From the NCBI RefSeq assembly GCF_900155915.1, contig NZ_FTPO01000001.1:1178001-1242000 (forward strand): DNA of 64,000 nucleotides, given 5' to 3'. Made by a program: the position numbers and the translations under genes. Below are positions 36,700 to 49,048 of this stretch, piece after piece; positions within the stretch are counted from its first letter, which is position 1, and each line of letters begins with the position of its first letter. The DNA comes from Microbacterium sp. RU33B (lineage in GTDB: Bacteria; Actinomycetota; Actinomycetes; Actinomycetales; Microbacteriaceae). Under the pieces are notes generated by a model that saw only the letters and a program-made list of their open reading frames with translations, had not been told where the DNA came from and did not search any database.

Positions 36700-37887
36700 A
36701 TGGTCGTCTACCTCGATCACGCCGCCACCACCCCGCTTCGGACCGAGTCCCGCGAGGCGTGGATCGCGGTGTCGGAGCAGGTCGGCAACCCCTCATCCAT
36801 CCACACCGCGGGCCAGTACGCTCGCCGTGTGCTCGAGGAGTCGCGCGAGCGACTTGCCGCGGTCGTCGAATGCGACCCGATCGAGGTCGTGTTCACCTCG
36901 GGCGGGACCGAGTCGGTCAACCTCGCGCTCCAGGGGCTGTGGTCCGCACGGCCGAGCGGAACCGAGGCGATCGTCCTGCCCGACGGCGAGCACCACGCGA
37001 CGCTCGACACCGTCGCCTGGCTCCACCGGCACGGATCGGCCTCGGTCCGGACGGTTCCGCTGGATCGGGAGGGCCGCATCGAGGCCGCCTCCTTCGCGGC
37101 CGCACTGCCCGGCGCCGCGCTGGCCACGGCCCTCGTCGCGAACAACGAGGTCGGCACGCGGAACGACGCCGCCGCGCTGGCGGAGGCAGCGGCCCGCGCC
37201 GATGTTCCCCTCCACCTCGATGCGATCGGCGCGTTCGGCCATGTGGCGGTCTCGTTCCGCGACTGGCGTGCCGGCGCGCGGGGCCCGGCGGGACTCGTGG
37301 CGCTGAGCCTGTCGGCGCACAAGCTCGGCGGACCGGTGGGGGTCGGCGCGCTCATCGTCGCGCGCGAGGCCCGCATGCATCCGCTCGTGCACGGCGGCGG
37401 TCAGCAGCGCGCGCTCCGCTCGGGCACCCAGGATGCCGCCGGCGCGGCGGCGTTCGCGGTCGCGGCGGAGCTCGCGGTCGCAGAGCTGGCCGGCGAGTCG
37501 CGGCGGCTCGCGGCTCTTCGGGAGCGGCTCGTCGCCGGCATCCTCCTGTCCGTGCCGGGTTCCGAGCTCCTCGGCGACGCGTCCGACCGGCTTCCGGGAA
37601 ACGTCAACGTCCTCTTCCCCGGCGCGTGGGGGGAGACGCTGCTGTTCCTGCTCGATCAGGCCGGCATCTCGGTGTCGACCGGGTCGGCGTGTCAGGCGGG
37701 GGTCCCCGAGCCGTCGCACGTCGTGCTGGCACTCGGACGCACGGAGGTCGAAGCGCGCCAGGTGCTGCGCCTCACCCTCGGACGCACCTCCACCGACGTC
37801 GACGTCGACGCGCTCCTGGCCTCCCTTCCCGGGGCCGTCGAACGGGCGCGGGCGGCATCCGGCGCCCGCTCAGCACCCCGCTCGTAG
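36700..37887 (+). CDS. Cysteine desulfurase (IscS/NifS family)
   Basis: The 395-residue PLP enzyme begins MVVYLDHAATTPLRTESREA and has TSGGTESVNLAL, ANNEVGTRN, the PLP lysine in SLSAHKLGGPVG and the catalytic Cys loop STGSACQAGVPEPSH. It supplies persulfide sulfur. Its position directly upstream of mnmA suggests it feeds tRNA 2-thiouridine formation. A ribosome binding site GGGGGA precedes the ATG. The mnmA -10 box overlaps its stop codon. Confidence 0.94.
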   Translation: MVVYLDHAATTPLRTESREAWIAVSEQVGNPSSIHTAGQYARRVLEESRERLAAVVECDPIEVVFTSGGTESVNLALQGLWSARPSGTEAIVLPDGEHHATLDTVAWLHRHGSASVRTVPLDREGRIEAASFAAALPGAALATALVANNEVGTRNDAAALAEAAARADVPLHLDAIGAFGHVAVSFRDWRAGARGPAGLVALSLSAHKLGGPVGVGALIVAREARMHPLVHGGGQQRALRSGTQDAAGAAAFAVAAELAVAELAGESRRLAALRERLVAGILLSVPGSELLGDASDRLPGNVNVLFPGAWGETLLFLLDQAGISVSTGSACQAGVPEPSHVVLALGRTEVEARQVLRLTLGRTSTDVDVDALLASLPGAVERARAASGARSAPRS

Positions 37888-37890
37888 ACT
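37885..37890 (+). promoter_or_regulatory. -10 box TAGACT of mnmA
   Basis: TAGACT begins with the TAG stop of the cysteine desulfurase gene and lies exactly six bases before the mnmA ATG, implying leaderless mnmA mRNA. Confidence 0.55.
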
Positions 37891-37896
37891 GGACGC

Positions 37897-38994
37897 ATGC
37901 GGATCCTTGCGGCCATGAGCGGTGGCGTCGATTCCGCCGTCGCGGCCGCACGGGCCGTGGAGGCCGGACACGACGTCGTCGGCGTGCATCTCGCGCTCTC
38001 CCGCGCCGGCGGGACCCTCCGCACGGGAAGCCGCGGATGCTGCACGATCGAGGACGCGATGGATGCCCGTCGGGCGGCTGACCGCCTCGGCATCCCGTTC
38101 TACGTGTGGGACTTCTCCGAGCGCTTCCGCGACGACGTGATCGCCGACTTCGTGGCGGAGTACCAGGCCGGTCGCACCCCGAACCCCTGCATGCGCTGCA
38201 ACGAGAAGATCAAGTTCGCGGCCCTGCTCGAGCGGGCACTCGAGCTCGGCTTCGACGCGGTGTGCACGGGTCACTACGCGACGCTCGTCGACGGTGCGGA
38301 CGGGCTCGAGCTGCACCGCGCGTCGGATGCAGCGAAGGATCAGTCGTACGTGCTCGGCGTGCTGACGGCGGACCAGCTGGCGCACACTTACTTCCCGCTG
38401 GGCGCGACGCCGTCGAAGACTCTCGTGCGCGCAGAGGCGGAGGCGCGCGGCCTGTCGGTCGCCCAGAAGCCCGACAGCCACGACATCTGCTTCATCCCCG
38501 ATGGCGACACCCGCGGGTGGCTCGCCGACCGCGTGGGCGCCGAGGCCGGCGACATCCTGGATCGCTCCGGAGCCGTGATCGGCTCGCACGAAGGCGCGCA
38601 CGCGTTCACCGTCGGACAGCGGCGCGGACTCAAGATCGGCACGCCGGCGTCCGACGGCAAGCCGCGATTCGTGCTCGAGGTGCGTCCCGTGTCGAACACC
38701 GTCGTCGTGGGCCCGAAGGAGGCCCTCGCGACCGCGGAGATCTCGGGGGAGCGGTTCACCTGGGCCGGTCGCGCTCCCGAGGAGGCGGAGTTCGACTGCC
38801 ACGCCCAGATCCGCGCCCACTCCGACCCCGTCCCCGCGCGTGCCTCGATCGGCGACGGCGTGCTGACGGTGGTCCCCGAGACTCCCTTCGACGGCGTGGC
38901 GCCGGGCCAGACGGCGGTCCTCTATGTCGGCACGCGCGTGCTCGGGCAGTTCACGATCGACCGCACCGTGTCGGCCGTGCCCGTCGACGCCTGA
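37897..38994 (+). CDS. mnmA: tRNA-uridine 2-sulfurtransferase MnmA
   Basis: The 365-residue protein has the PP-loop [20 protein letters not shown], the catalytic cysteines in [14 protein letters not shown] and [12 protein letters not shown], and YATLV and [10 protein letters not shown] motifs. It thiolates U34 of tRNA-Lys, -Glu and -Gln. It accepts sulfur from a cysteine desulfurase, and such a gene is immediately upstream. The ATG follows a TAGACT box by six bases and has no Shine-Dalgarno. Confidence 0.96.
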   Translation: MRILAAMSGGVDSAVAAARAVEAGHDVVGVHLALSRAGGTLRTGSRGCCTIEDAMDARRAADRLGIPFYVWDFSERFRDDVIADFVAEYQAGRTPNPCMRCNEKIKFAALLERALELGFDAVCTGHYATLVDGADGLELHRASDAAKDQSYVLGVLTADQLAHTYFPLGATPSKTLVRAEAEARGLSVAQKPDSHDICFIPDGDTRGWLADRVGAEAGDILDRSGAVIGSHEGAHAFTVGQRRGLKIGTPASDGKPRFVLEVRPVSNTVVVGPKEALATAEISGERFTWAGRAPEEAEFDCHAQIRAHSDPVPARASIGDGVLTVVPETPFDGVAPGQTAVLYVGTRVLGQFTIDRTVSAVPVDA

Positions 38995-39021
38995 CGCCTG
39001 CCGCGTGTCCGGACCCGCTTC

Positions 39022-41373
<2,352 letters not shown>

Positions 41374-41380
41374 CAACACC

Positions 41381-41689
41381 ATGGCGCAGTGGATCTACCG
41401 CATCGTCCCCACCCGGCCCGGCATGGTCGCCGACCCCACCGATGCCGAGTCGGCCGTCGTCGACGAGCATTTCGGCTACCTGCAGGCGCTGAAGTCCGCC
41501 GGCATCCTGATCCTCGCCGGACGCACCCAGGTCGAGGAGGGGACATGGGGCATCACGATCTTCGAGGCGCCCGACGAGGCATCCGCTCGCGCTGTGATGC
41601 ACACCGACCCCGCCGTCGCCGCGGGCGTGATGAGTGCGACGCTGTACCCCTACGCCGTCGCGGTCGCCCGTGACGGCATCTCCGAGTGA
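41381..41689 (+). CDS. YciI family protein
   Basis: A 102-residue single-domain protein of the YciI/dimeric alpha+beta barrel type: DEHFGYLQALKSAGILILAGRT, then ITIFEAPDEASARAVMHTDPAV. The His in DEHFGYL and the acidic pair are typical. The family resembles muconolactone isomerase and dehydrochlorinases, but a function is rarely known. It starts seven bases after ligA, so it may be co-transcribed. It is convergent with the acyl-CoA ligase gene, three bases apart. Confidence 0.88.
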   Translation: MAQWIYRIVPTRPGMVADPTDAESAVVDEHFGYLQALKSAGILILAGRTQVEEGTWGITIFEAPDEASARAVMHTDPAVAAGVMSATLYPYAVAVARDGISE

Positions 41690-41692
41690 CCC

Positions 41693-43396
41693 TCAGCCGC
41701 CGGTGGTGAGGTTCAGCAGGGAATCGCGCACCTGGCGGCGGAGGACCTTGCCGATCAGCGACTTCGGCAGCTCGTCGACGACGAACACGCGACGCGGCAC
41801 CTTGTAGGGCGTCAGGATGCCGCGGGCGAACTCGCGGATGCCCTCGATGTCGGGCTCCGCGACGCCGGGGGTGAGCACGACGGCGGCGACGACCTCTTCG
41901 CCGGAGTGATCGCTCGGGAGCCCCACGACGGCCGCGTCCTCGACCTGCGGATGCTGCCGCAGAGCATTCTCCACTTCGGTCGGGGCGACGTTGAATCCGC
42001 CCGTGATGATGAGCTCCTTGATGCGGTCGACGATGCGGACGAATCCGCCGTCGTCGATCTGCACGATGTCGCCGGTGCGGAACCACCCGTCGACGAAGAC
42101 CGCCTGCGTCTCCTCGGGCTTGCCGTAGTAGCCCTGGAAGACCTGCGGTCCGCGCACGAGCAGCTCGCCCCGCTCGCCGAACGGCACGTCCTTCGTGGGT
42201 TCGTCGGGGTCGACGACGCGGCACTCGGTGCCCGGGATCGGAAGGCCGACCGTGCCCGGAACCCGGTTCGGCGCGACCGGATTCGCCATCAGCACCGGCG
42301 AGCACTCCGACAGGCCGTAGCCCTCGACGAGGTAGCCTCCGGTGGCCGCTTCGAATGGAACCACGAGTTCGTGCGGCAGCGCCATCGCACCGGAGATCGC
42401 CACCTCGGTGCCCTTCAGCGAGACGCCCTGCTCGTTCGCGGCGCGCAGCAGACGGTCCGCGATCGGAGGAACAAGCGGGAGGAAGGTCGCCGGATGCTTC
42501 TTCATCACCTCGAGCACCATGTCGGGCTCGAAGCGGGGGAAGAGCACGAGTCGCGCCCCCATCGACATCGCGAACGTCAGACACAGGGTGAGTCCGTAGG
42601 CGTGGAACATCGGCAGCACCGCGTACACGACGCATCCGTCGCCCCGGGTGATCGACGGCACCCAGGCCTGCGACTGCTTCGCATTGGAGAGCAGGTTGCG
42701 ATGCGTCAGCACGGCTCCCTTGGGGGTGCCGGTGGTGCCGCTCGTGTACTGGATGATCGCCACGTCGTCGGTGGCGGGCTTCGGATGCGACTTCGGCAGC
42801 GGTGCGTTCGCGAGCAGGGACTCCCACGAGATGGCTCCGCTCACCCTCTCGGTGAGGGCCGCGCGCGACTCGCGGGCCTTCGCGATCGGGAGCCGAAGAG
42901 CGAGCCGGAGGCGGAACGGCATCGCCTGGGTGATGTCGATCGAGATCAGATCGCGCACCGCGATGTCGGCAGGGAGATCTTGCACCGACGCGACGACCTT
43001 GCTCCACACGATGGCGACCTTCGCTCCGTGATCCTCGAACTGCTTGCGCAGCTCGCGGGGCGTGTAGAGGGGATTGTGCTCGACCGCGATGGCGCCGATC
43101 CGGAGGATCGCATAGAAGGCGACGATGTGCTGCGGGCAGTTCGGCAGCACGATCGCCACCGTGTCGCCCGCGCGCACACCGAGCGCCTTGAGGCCGGCTG
43201 CGGCGCGTTCGATGGCGTCGAGCATGTGGCTGTAGGTGGTCTCCCTGCCGAAGAACTGCAGGGCGGGAGCATCCGGGTAGTCGCGCACGGATGCCTCGAC
43301 GATGTCGATCAGAGACCCGGAGACCGGGGCGAGATCCTCGGGCACACCGTCGGCGTAGCTGGCGATCCAGGGGCGGGGCGGGTCGAACGTGGTCAC
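41693..43396 (-). CDS. fadD: Long-chain fatty acid-CoA ligase
   Basis: The 567-residue AMP-binding enzyme has IIQYTSGTTGTPKGAVLTH, VEGYGLSECSPVLMANP, GWFRTGDIVQIDDGGFVRIVDR split across the A5-A8 motifs, and LPKSLIGKVLRRQ with the C-terminal catalytic lysine. It activates fatty acids to acyl-CoA. It starts at GTG 43396 with a TAGGCT box six bases upstream. The gene is divergent from gatC. Chain-length preference cannot be read from sequence. Confidence 0.9.
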   Translation of the reverse strand: MTTFDPPRPWIASYADGVPEDLAPVSGSLIDIVEASVRDYPDAPALQFFGRETTYSHMLDAIERAAAGLKALGVRAGDTVAIVLPNCPQHIVAFYAILRIGAIAVEHNPLYTPRELRKQFEDHGAKVAIVWSKVVASVQDLPADIAVRDLISIDITQAMPFRLRLALRLPIAKARESRAALTERVSGAISWESLLANAPLPKSHPKPATDDVAIIQYTSGTTGTPKGAVLTHRNLLSNAKQSQAWVPSITRGDGCVVYAVLPMFHAYGLTLCLTFAMSMGARLVLFPRFEPDMVLEVMKKHPATFLPLVPPIADRLLRAANEQGVSLKGTEVAISGAMALPHELVVPFEAATGGYLVEGYGLSECSPVLMANPVAPNRVPGTVGLPIPGTECRVVDPDEPTKDVPFGERGELLVRGPQVFQGYYGKPEETQAVFVDGWFRTGDIVQIDDGGFVRIVDRIKELIITGGFNVAPTEVENALRQHPQVEDAAVVGLPSDHSGEEVVAAVVLTPGVAEPDIEGIREFARGILTPYKVPRRVFVVDELPKSLIGKVLRRQVRDSLLNLTTGG

Positions 43397-43402
43397 GCGC
43401 TC

Positions 43403-43408
43403 AGCCTA
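43403..43408 (-). promoter_or_regulatory. -10 box TAGGCT of the acyl-CoA ligase gene
   Basis: TAGGCT on the minus strand lies six bases before GTG 43396. Together with the gatC box at 43443-43448 it makes a compact 58-base divergent promoter region. Confidence 0.5.
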
Positions 43409-43442
43409 GCCATGAGCGCAAGGCGGGCACAGGAGCCCCAAC

Positions 43443-43448
43443 TAGACT
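43443..43448 (+). promoter_or_regulatory. -10 box TAGACT of gatCAB
   Basis: TAGACT is followed by six bases and the gatC GTG at 43455, implying a leaderless gatCAB transcript. Confidence 0.55.
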
Positions 43449-43454
43449 GTCGGA

Positions 43455-43754
43455 GTGTCTGAAATCACACCGGATCTCGTGCGCCATCTCGGCGTTCTCG
43501 CCCGCATCCAGCTGAGCGAAGAGGAGGTCGAGCGACTCACCGGTCAGCTCGACGCCATCGTCGACAACATCGCGAAGGTGTCGGAGGTGGCAACTCCCGA
43601 CATCGTGGCGACCAGCCACCCGATTCCTCTCCAGAACGTCTTCCGCGCCGACGAGGTGGGCGACATGCTCACGCTCGAGCAGGCGCTGCAGAACGCTCCG
43701 GATGCCGCCGACGGCCGCTTCCGCGTCACCGCGATCCTGGGAGAAGAGCAGTGA
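43455..43754 (+). CDS. gatC: Asp-tRNA(Asn)/Glu-tRNA(Gln) amidotransferase subunit C
   Basis: The 99-residue protein begins [20 protein letters not shown] and has [19 protein letters not shown], the GatC pattern. GatC wraps around and stabilises the GatA-GatB complex. It overlaps gatA by four bases. The organism therefore makes Gln-tRNA (and possibly Asn-tRNA) by transamidation. Confidence 0.96.
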   Translation: MSEITPDLVRHLGVLARIQLSEEEVERLTGQLDAIVDNIAKVSEVATPDIVATSHPIPLQNVFRADEVGDMLTLEQALQNAPDAADGRFRVTAILGEEQ

Positions 43755-45274
43755 GCGACCTCACTCGTCTGACCGCCGCCGACCTCGCCGACAAGCTGAG
43801 CTCGGGCGAGGTGTCCAGTGTCGAGGCGACGCAGGCCCACCTCGACCGGATCGCGGCCGTCGACGGCGACATCCACGCCTTCCTGCACGTGAGCGATCAC
43901 GCGCTCGAGGTGGCCGCCGACATCGACCGCCGTCGCGCCGCCGGAGAGCGCCTCGGGCCGATCGCCGGAGTGCCGCTGGCCATCAAGGACGTGCTGGTCA
44001 CGACCGACATGCCCTCCACGAGCGGTTCGCGGATCCTCGAGGGCTACCTCTCGCCGTTCGATGCGACGGTCGTCGCGCGTTCGCGCGCCGCCGGTCTCGT
44101 CCCGCTCGGCAAGACCAACATGGACGAGTTCGCGATGGGCTCGTCCACCGAGCACTCCGCGTACGGTCCGACCCACAACCCGTGGGACCTCGATCGGATC
44201 CCGGGCGGATCCGGCGGAGGCTCCGCCGCCGCCGTCGCCGCTTTCGAGGCGCCGCTCGCCCTCGGCTCCGACACCGGCGGCTCGATCCGTCAGCCCGCTC
44301 ACGTCACGGGCACGGTCGGGCTCAAGCCCACCTATGGCGCGGTGAGCCGGTACGGAGCGATCGCCCTCGCGTCGTCGCTCGACCAGGTCGGCCCGGTGAC
44401 CCGCACCGTGCTCGACGCGGGTCTCCTCCACGATGTCATCGGAGGGCACGACCCGCACGATTCGACGTCGCTCGTCGATGCATGGCCGTCGTTCGCGGAG
44501 GCGGCGCGCGACGGAGCCCGCGGCGACGTCCTGAAGGGCCTCAAGGTCGGCGTGATCGCCGAGCTGCCCGATTCGGGCTTCCAGTCCGGGGTCTCCGCGT
44601 CGTTCCGATCCGCGCTGGCCGCCATGGAGGCCCAGGGCGCCGAGATCGTCGAGATCAGCGCTCCGCACTTCGAGTACGGGGTCGCCGCGTATTACCTGAT
44701 CCTGCCGGCCGAGGCATCCAGCAACCTCGCGAAGTTCGACTCGGTGCGCTTCGGCATGCGCGTCACTCCGCACGCGTCGGCGACGGTCGAAGACGTCATG
44801 GCCGCGACGCGGGATGCCGGATTCGGCGACGAGGTCAAGCGCCGCATCATCCTCGGCACGTACGCGCTGTCGGCCGGCTACTACGACGCCTATTACGGAT
44901 CGGCGCAGAAGGTGCGAACCCTCATCCAGCGCGACTTCGACGCGGCCTTCGCGAAGGTCGACGTCATCGCGACTCCTTCTGCCCCGACGACGGCGTTCCG
45001 CCTCGGCGAGAAGATCGACGATCCGCTGCAGATGTATCTGAACGACGTCACCACGATCCCCGCGAACCTCGCCGGAGTGCCCGGGATCTCCATCCCGTCG
45101 GGACTCGCGGAGGAGGACGGATTGCCTGTCGGCATCCAGTTCCTCGCTCCCGCGCGTGAAGACGCCCGTCTCTACCGGGTCGGTGCGGCGCTCGAAGCGC
45201 TGCTCGTGGACTCGTGGGGCGGTCCGCTGCTCGACAGGGCGCCGGTGCGCGGCGCGAACGGAGGGGCCCGCTGA
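43751..45274 (+). CDS. gatA: Asp-tRNA(Asn)/Glu-tRNA(Gln) amidotransferase subunit A
   Basis: The 507-residue amidase-signature protein has the catalytic Lys in [12 protein letters not shown], then [31 protein letters not shown] (cis-Ser) and the nucleophile Ser in [12 protein letters not shown]. It releases ammonia from glutamine for GatB. Starts at GTG overlapping gatC; its stop shares a base with the gatB ATG. Confidence 0.97.
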   Translation: MSDLTRLTAADLADKLSSGEVSSVEATQAHLDRIAAVDGDIHAFLHVSDHALEVAADIDRRRAAGERLGPIAGVPLAIKDVLVTTDMPSTSGSRILEGYLSPFDATVVARSRAAGLVPLGKTNMDEFAMGSSTEHSAYGPTHNPWDLDRIPGGSGGGSAAAVAAFEAPLALGSDTGGSIRQPAHVTGTVGLKPTYGAVSRYGAIALASSLDQVGPVTRTVLDAGLLHDVIGGHDPHDSTSLVDAWPSFAEAARDGARGDVLKGLKVGVIAELPDSGFQSGVSASFRSALAAMEAQGAEIVEISAPHFEYGVAAYYLILPAEASSNLAKFDSVRFGMRVTPHASATVEDVMAATRDAGFGDEVKRRIILGTYALSAGYYDAYYGSAQKVRTLIQRDFDAAFAKVDVIATPSAPTTAFRLGEKIDDPLQMYLNDVTTIPANLAGVPGISIPSGLAEEDGLPVGIQFLAPAREDARLYRVGAALEALLVDSWGGPLLDRAPVRGANGGAR

Positions 45275-46806
45275 TGGCCAAGGCAAAGCTCATGGACTTC
45301 GACAAGGCGCTCGAGCTGTTCGAGCCCGTCCTCGGCTTCGAGGTGCACGTCGAGCTCAACACCAAGACGAAGATGTTCTCCTCCGCGGCCAACCCCGCCC
45401 ACTCCGACAACCACGGCGCAGCGCCGAACACGCTGGTCGCCCCCGTCGACCTCGGGCTCCCGGGCTCGCTGCCGGTCGTGAACGAGACGGCGGTGCGCTC
45501 CTCGATCAGTCTCGGGCTCGCGCTCGGCTGCTCGATCGCGCCGTCGAGCCGGTTCGCGCGGAAGAACTACTTCTACCCCGACCTCGGCAAGAACTACCAG
45601 ATCTCGCAGTACGACGAGCCGATCGCGTTCGAGGGTTCGGTCGAGATCGAGCTCTTCGACGGCACGCTGGTCACCGTGCCGATCGAGCGCGCCCACATGG
45701 AGGAGGATGCCGGCAAGCTCACCCACGTGGGCGGGGCGACCGGTCGCATCCAGGGCGCCGAGTACTCGCTCGTCGACTACAACCGCGCAGGTGTGCCGCT
45801 CGTCGAGATCGTCACGAAGCCGATCTACGACACCGAGCATCGGGCGCCGGAGATCGCGAAGGCCTACGTCGCCGCCATCCGTGACATCGTGATCGCGCTC
45901 GGCATCTCGGAGGCGCGTCTCGAACGCGGGAACCTGCGCTGCGACGCGAACGTCTCTCTGCGCCCGCGTGCCGCCGACGGTCAGCCAAAGGCGCCGCTCG
46001 GCACCCGCACGGAGACGAAGAACGTCAACTCGATGCGGTCGGTGGAACGTGCCGTCCGATACGAGATCCAGCGCCAGGCCGCGATCCTCGCGGACGGGGG
46101 CAGCATCACGCAGGAGACGCGCCACTGGCACGAAGACTCCGGCACGACGTCTCCCGGGCGGCCGAAGTCCGACGCCGACGACTACCGCTACTTCCCCGAG
46201 CCCGACCTGCTCCCGGTGGCGCCGTCGATCGAGCTGATCGAGGAGCTCCGTGCCGCGCTGCCCGAGCCTCCGGCCGAGCGTCGGCGTCGCCTCAAGGCGG
46301 ACTGGGGCTTCACCGACCTCGAGTTCCAGGACGTCGTGAACGGCGGCCTGCTCGCCGAGGTCGAGGCCACCGTCGCCGCCGGTGCGGCACCCGCCGCGGC
46401 GCGCAAGTGGTGGACGGGCGAGCTCACCCGCGTCGCGAACTCCGAAGGACGAGAGCCGGCCGAGCTCGTCGAGCCCACCGCGGTCGCAGAGCTTCAGAAG
46501 CTCGTCGATTCCGGCACCCTCACCGACAAGCTCGCGCGGCAGGTGCTGGAGGGCATGATCGCGGGGGAGGGCACGCCGCAGGAGATCGTGGATGCCCGCG
46601 GACTCGCGGTCGTCTCCGACGACGGCGCCCTCATCGCCGCCATCGACGACGCGCTCGTGGCCCAGCCCGATGTGCTCGCCAAGATCCGCGACGGCAAGGT
46701 CCAGGCCGCCGGCGCGGTGATCGGGGCGGTCATGAAGGCGATGAAGGGTCAGGCGGACGCCGCCCGCGTGCGCGAGCTCGTCCTCGAGCGCGCCGCCGCC
46801 CTGTAG
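45274..46806 (+). CDS. gatB: Asp-tRNA(Asn)/Glu-tRNA(Gln) amidotransferase subunit B
   Basis: The 510-residue protein has [64 protein letters not shown] and a C-terminal YqeY-like tail domain. GatB binds the mischarged tRNA and converts Glu/Asp to Gln/Asn. ATG 45274 begins [19 protein letters not shown]. It is the last gene of the operon; a GC-rich imperfect hairpin (CGCGCA about 46814-46819 with TGCGCG at about 46836-46841) follows and may slow transcription before dinB. Confidence 0.97.
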   Translation: MAKAKLMDFDKALELFEPVLGFEVHVELNTKTKMFSSAANPAHSDNHGAAPNTLVAPVDLGLPGSLPVVNETAVRSSISLGLALGCSIAPSSRFARKNYFYPDLGKNYQISQYDEPIAFEGSVEIELFDGTLVTVPIERAHMEEDAGKLTHVGGATGRIQGAEYSLVDYNRAGVPLVEIVTKPIYDTEHRAPEIAKAYVAAIRDIVIALGISEARLERGNLRCDANVSLRPRAADGQPKAPLGTRTETKNVNSMRSVERAVRYEIQRQAAILADGGSITQETRHWHEDSGTTSPGRPKSDADDYRYFPEPDLLPVAPSIELIEELRAALPEPPAERRRRLKADWGFTDLEFQDVVNGGLLAEVEATVAAGAAPAAARKWWTGELTRVANSEGREPAELVEPTAVAELQKLVDSGTLTDKLARQVLEGMIAGEGTPQEIVDARGLAVVSDDGALIAAIDDALVAQPDVLAKIRDGKVQAAGAVIGAVMKAMKGQADAARVRELVLERAAAL

Positions 46807-46842
46807 TCGAGGGGCGCGCAGCCGCATGTCGGCGGTGCGCGC

Positions 46843-46848
46843 GAGAAT
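46843..46848 (+). promoter_or_regulatory. -10-like box GAGAAT of dinB
   Basis: GAGAAT, one base off the TAnnnT pattern, lies exactly six bases before the dinB ATG. No SOS-box-like palindrome could be made out nearby. Confidence 0.35.
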
Positions 46849-46854
46849 GGATGC

Positions 46855-48117
46855 ATGGGACGCGGTGACGGCACAGGACGCCTCGTCTCGGCGATCGGCG
46901 CCGACGACACCGGGACGGGAATCCTGCACGTCGACATGGACGCGTTCTTCGCGGCGGTGGCGATCCTCGATGACCCGTCGCTGAAGGGCAAGCCGATCAT
47001 CGTCGGCGGTCCGGCCGACGGACGCGGTGTGGTCTCCAGCGCATCGTACGAAGCACGCAGGTTCGGAGTCCGCTCGGCGATGCCGGTGAGTCAGGCCCTG
47101 CGGCTGTGCCCCACGGCGATCATTGTGACCTCCTCGTACGACCGCTACATCGAGGAGTCGGAGAAGGTCATGGCGATCTTCCGCGAGTACACGCCGCTGG
47201 TCGAGCCCTTGTCGATCGACGAGGCCTTCCTCGACGTCCGCGGAGCGCGACGGCTCTGGGGGACCCCCGGTCAGATCGCGGTGCAGCTGCGGGAACGCGT
47301 GCTGGAGCAGACCGGACTCACGTGCTCGATCGGTGTGGCTGCCACGAAGCACGTGGCGAAGATGGCGTCCACGATCAGCAAACCGGATGGGCTCCTCATC
47401 GTGTCCGAGGCCGCCACGGCCGCGTTCCTGCGCGACCGCCCGGTGCGCGCGCTGTGGGGCGTGGGACCGAAGACGGCCGAATCCCTCGAAGGGCGCGGCA
47501 TCCACAGCGTCGCCGACATCCTCGACACACCGCGGCCCGTGCTCGATCGCGTCCTGGGTCCCGCGATGAGCGAGCGGCTCTGGCATCTCGCGCGAGGGCT
47601 CGACGCCCGAGAAGTGCACACCGAGCGCATCGAGAAGAGCATCGGTCACGAAGAGACCTTCCACACCGACATCAGTGATGTCGCGGTCCTGCGCAGCGAA
47701 CTCCGACGGCTCTCGGACCGTGTCGGCGCACGCCTGCGCAGACACGGCTGGGAGGCCTCGACCATCGCGATCAAGGTGCGCTTCTCCGACTTCTCCACCA
47801 TCTCCCGCTCGCAGACGCTCCCCGAACCCACCGGAGTGAGCCAGCGCATCGGCGATGCTGCGCACGATCTGTTCGAGTCGATCGACCGACACCTTCCGAT
47901 CCGACTGGTCGGGGTGCGGGGCGAGAAGCTGCGCCCGGCGGGCGATGCTCCGCCGTCGCTGTGGGACGACGACGAGGAGTGGCGCCGCGTCGAGGGTGCG
48001 CTCGACGACGCCACCGCGCGATTCGGCAAAGGCGCGGTCACCCGGGCGACGCTGCTCGGCCCGAGCCGGGGCGGAGGAACGCTCCCCTCGAATCCGCGAC
48101 CCTCCCACCGGGAATGA
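46855..48117 (+). CDS. dinB: DNA polymerase IV (Y-family, DinB)
   Basis: The 420-residue polymerase shows HVDMDAFFAAVAILDDP, SSASYEARRFGVRSAMP, PLSIDEAFLDVRGA (the catalytic SIDE acidic pair) and CSIGVAATKHVAKMAS, then a little-finger domain. It bypasses DNA lesions with low fidelity. It has no recognisable beta-clamp motif that I can name at the C-terminus (THR..NPRPSHRE). The first 20 residues precede the usual VDMDAFF start, a short extension common in actinobacteria. Confidence 0.94.
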   Translation: MGRGDGTGRLVSAIGADDTGTGILHVDMDAFFAAVAILDDPSLKGKPIIVGGPADGRGVVSSASYEARRFGVRSAMPVSQALRLCPTAIIVTSSYDRYIEESEKVMAIFREYTPLVEPLSIDEAFLDVRGARRLWGTPGQIAVQLRERVLEQTGLTCSIGVAATKHVAKMASTISKPDGLLIVSEAATAAFLRDRPVRALWGVGPKTAESLEGRGIHSVADILDTPRPVLDRVLGPAMSERLWHLARGLDAREVHTERIEKSIGHEETFHTDISDVAVLRSELRRLSDRVGARLRRHGWEASTIAIKVRFSDFSTISRSQTLPEPTGVSQRIGDAAHDLFESIDRHLPIRLVGVRGEKLRPAGDAPPSLWDDDEEWRRVEGALDDATARFGKGAVTRATLLGPSRGGGTLPSNPRPSHRE

Positions 48118-48144
48118 CCGCTGGGCAGGGTGCGCCACGGCGGG

Positions 48145-48150
48145 TAGCGT
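48145..48150 (+). promoter_or_regulatory. -10 box TAGCGT of the GerW-like gene
   Basis: TAGCGT is followed by six bases and the ATG at 48157, the same leaderless spacing as at mnmA and ligA. Confidence 0.5.
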
Positions 48151-48156
48151 GGACTC

Positions 48157-48477
48157 ATGGCCAATCTCGCGCTCGAACTCGCCCAGCAGTCCGCCTCGAT
48201 CGGCGTCACCTCCGTCTACGGTGAGCAGCAGGATGTCGACGGCATCCGTCTCATCCCCGTCGCCCTCGCCGGCCACGGCTTCGGCGGCGGCTCCGACGAA
48301 GCGGGCAACGGCGGAGGCGGCGGCGGCGGCTGGTCGATTCCGGTCGGCGCCTACATCCGCAAGGGCGACGATCTCCGCTTCGAACCGAACCTCGTGTCGC
48401 TCCTCGCCGTCGCCATCCCTTTCGTCTGGGTCGCCGGCCGCGCGCTGTCCCGTGTCATCCGCGCCCTCAAGAAGTAG
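48157..48477 (+). CDS. GerW/YtfJ-like small protein
   Basis: A 106-residue protein: IGVTSVYGEQQDVDGIRLIPVA, a glycine-rich stretch (GHGFGGGSDEAG, then GGGGGGGW), and a hydrophobic C-terminus (LVSLLAVAIPFVWVAGRAL) that may insert in the membrane. The first part and the Gly-rich segment match the GerW (YtfJ) family, named for spore germination in Bacillus, but found in many non-sporing actinobacteria. Its role here is unknown. Confidence 0.75.
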   Translation: MANLALELAQQSASIGVTSVYGEQQDVDGIRLIPVALAGHGFGGGSDEAGNGGGGGGGWSIPVGAYIRKGDDLRFEPNLVSLLAVAIPFVWVAGRALSRVIRALKK

Positions 48478-49042
48478 CGATCCGCTGGCGGCCGCCCTCG
48501 ACGCCGCCACGGCACACGTTCTCACGGCGGTGAAGGCGGTCGGCGCGTCCAATCCCGTCATCCTCATCGACGGTCGCAGCGGTGCAGGCAAGTCGAGCCT
48601 CGCTGCCCGGATCGTGGCTGCCTGGCCACTCAGAGGCCGCGTCCAGCTCGTGGGGCTCGATTCGATCTATCCCGGCTGGGACGGTCTCGCCGACGGCGTC
48701 GAGACGGCACGCGAGCTCATCCTCAATCCGCATGCCCGAGGCCTCGTGGGCGTGTGGCAGCGGTGGGATTGGGAGGCATCCGCGTACGCCGAGGCGCACG
48801 CGGTCGATCCTTCGTTGCCGCTCGTCATCGAAGGATCCGGCATTCTGACGCCTGTCACGGCCCGCCTGAGCGATGTGCGCGTCTGGCTCGACTCACCGGC
48901 CGCGTCGCGCAAACGGCGCGCGCTCGACCGCGACGGCGAGACCTACCGCCCGCACTGGACCCGCTGGGCGGAGCAGGAGGAACGTCACCTCACTCGTGAC
49001 GAGCCCGCGACTCACGCGACGCACGTGCTCGCGGTGCCGTAG
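48452..49042 (+). CDS. P-loop nucleoside/nucleotide kinase-like ATPase
   Basis: About 196 residues from a GTG at 48452 that overlaps the previous gene by 26 bases. Walker A is IDGRSGAGKSSLA near residue 39; other conserved pieces are GLDSIYPGWDGLADG, WQRWDWEA and PLVIEGSGILTP, with an Arg-rich lid (SRKRRALDRDGETYRPHW). This is the uridine-kinase-like group often annotated as ATP-binding protein. The start is uncertain: no good ribosome binding site is seen, and a GTG at 48528 would remove only linker sequence. Substrate is unknown. Confidence 0.75.
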   Translation: MSSAPSRSSDPLAAALDAATAHVLTAVKAVGASNPVILIDGRSGAGKSSLAARIVAAWPLRGRVQLVGLDSIYPGWDGLADGVETARELILNPHARGLVGVWQRWDWEASAYAEAHAVDPSLPLVIEGSGILTPVTARLSDVRVWLDSPAASRKRRALDRDGETYRPHWTRWAEQEERHLTRDEPATHATHVLAVP

Positions 49043-49048
49043 CGCTGC

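Noticed and set aside
46806-46855. SOS box upstream of dinB
   Set aside because: No LexA-type palindrome could be recognised in the short gap; only an imperfect GC-rich hairpin and a -10-like GAGAAT are present.
45172-48591. A minus-strand open frame of over 1100 codons opposite gatB and dinB
   Set aside because: High-G+C DNA opens the antisense frame; the product is Arg/Asp/Val-rich low-complexity without domains, while the plus strand encodes gatB and dinB with clear motifs.
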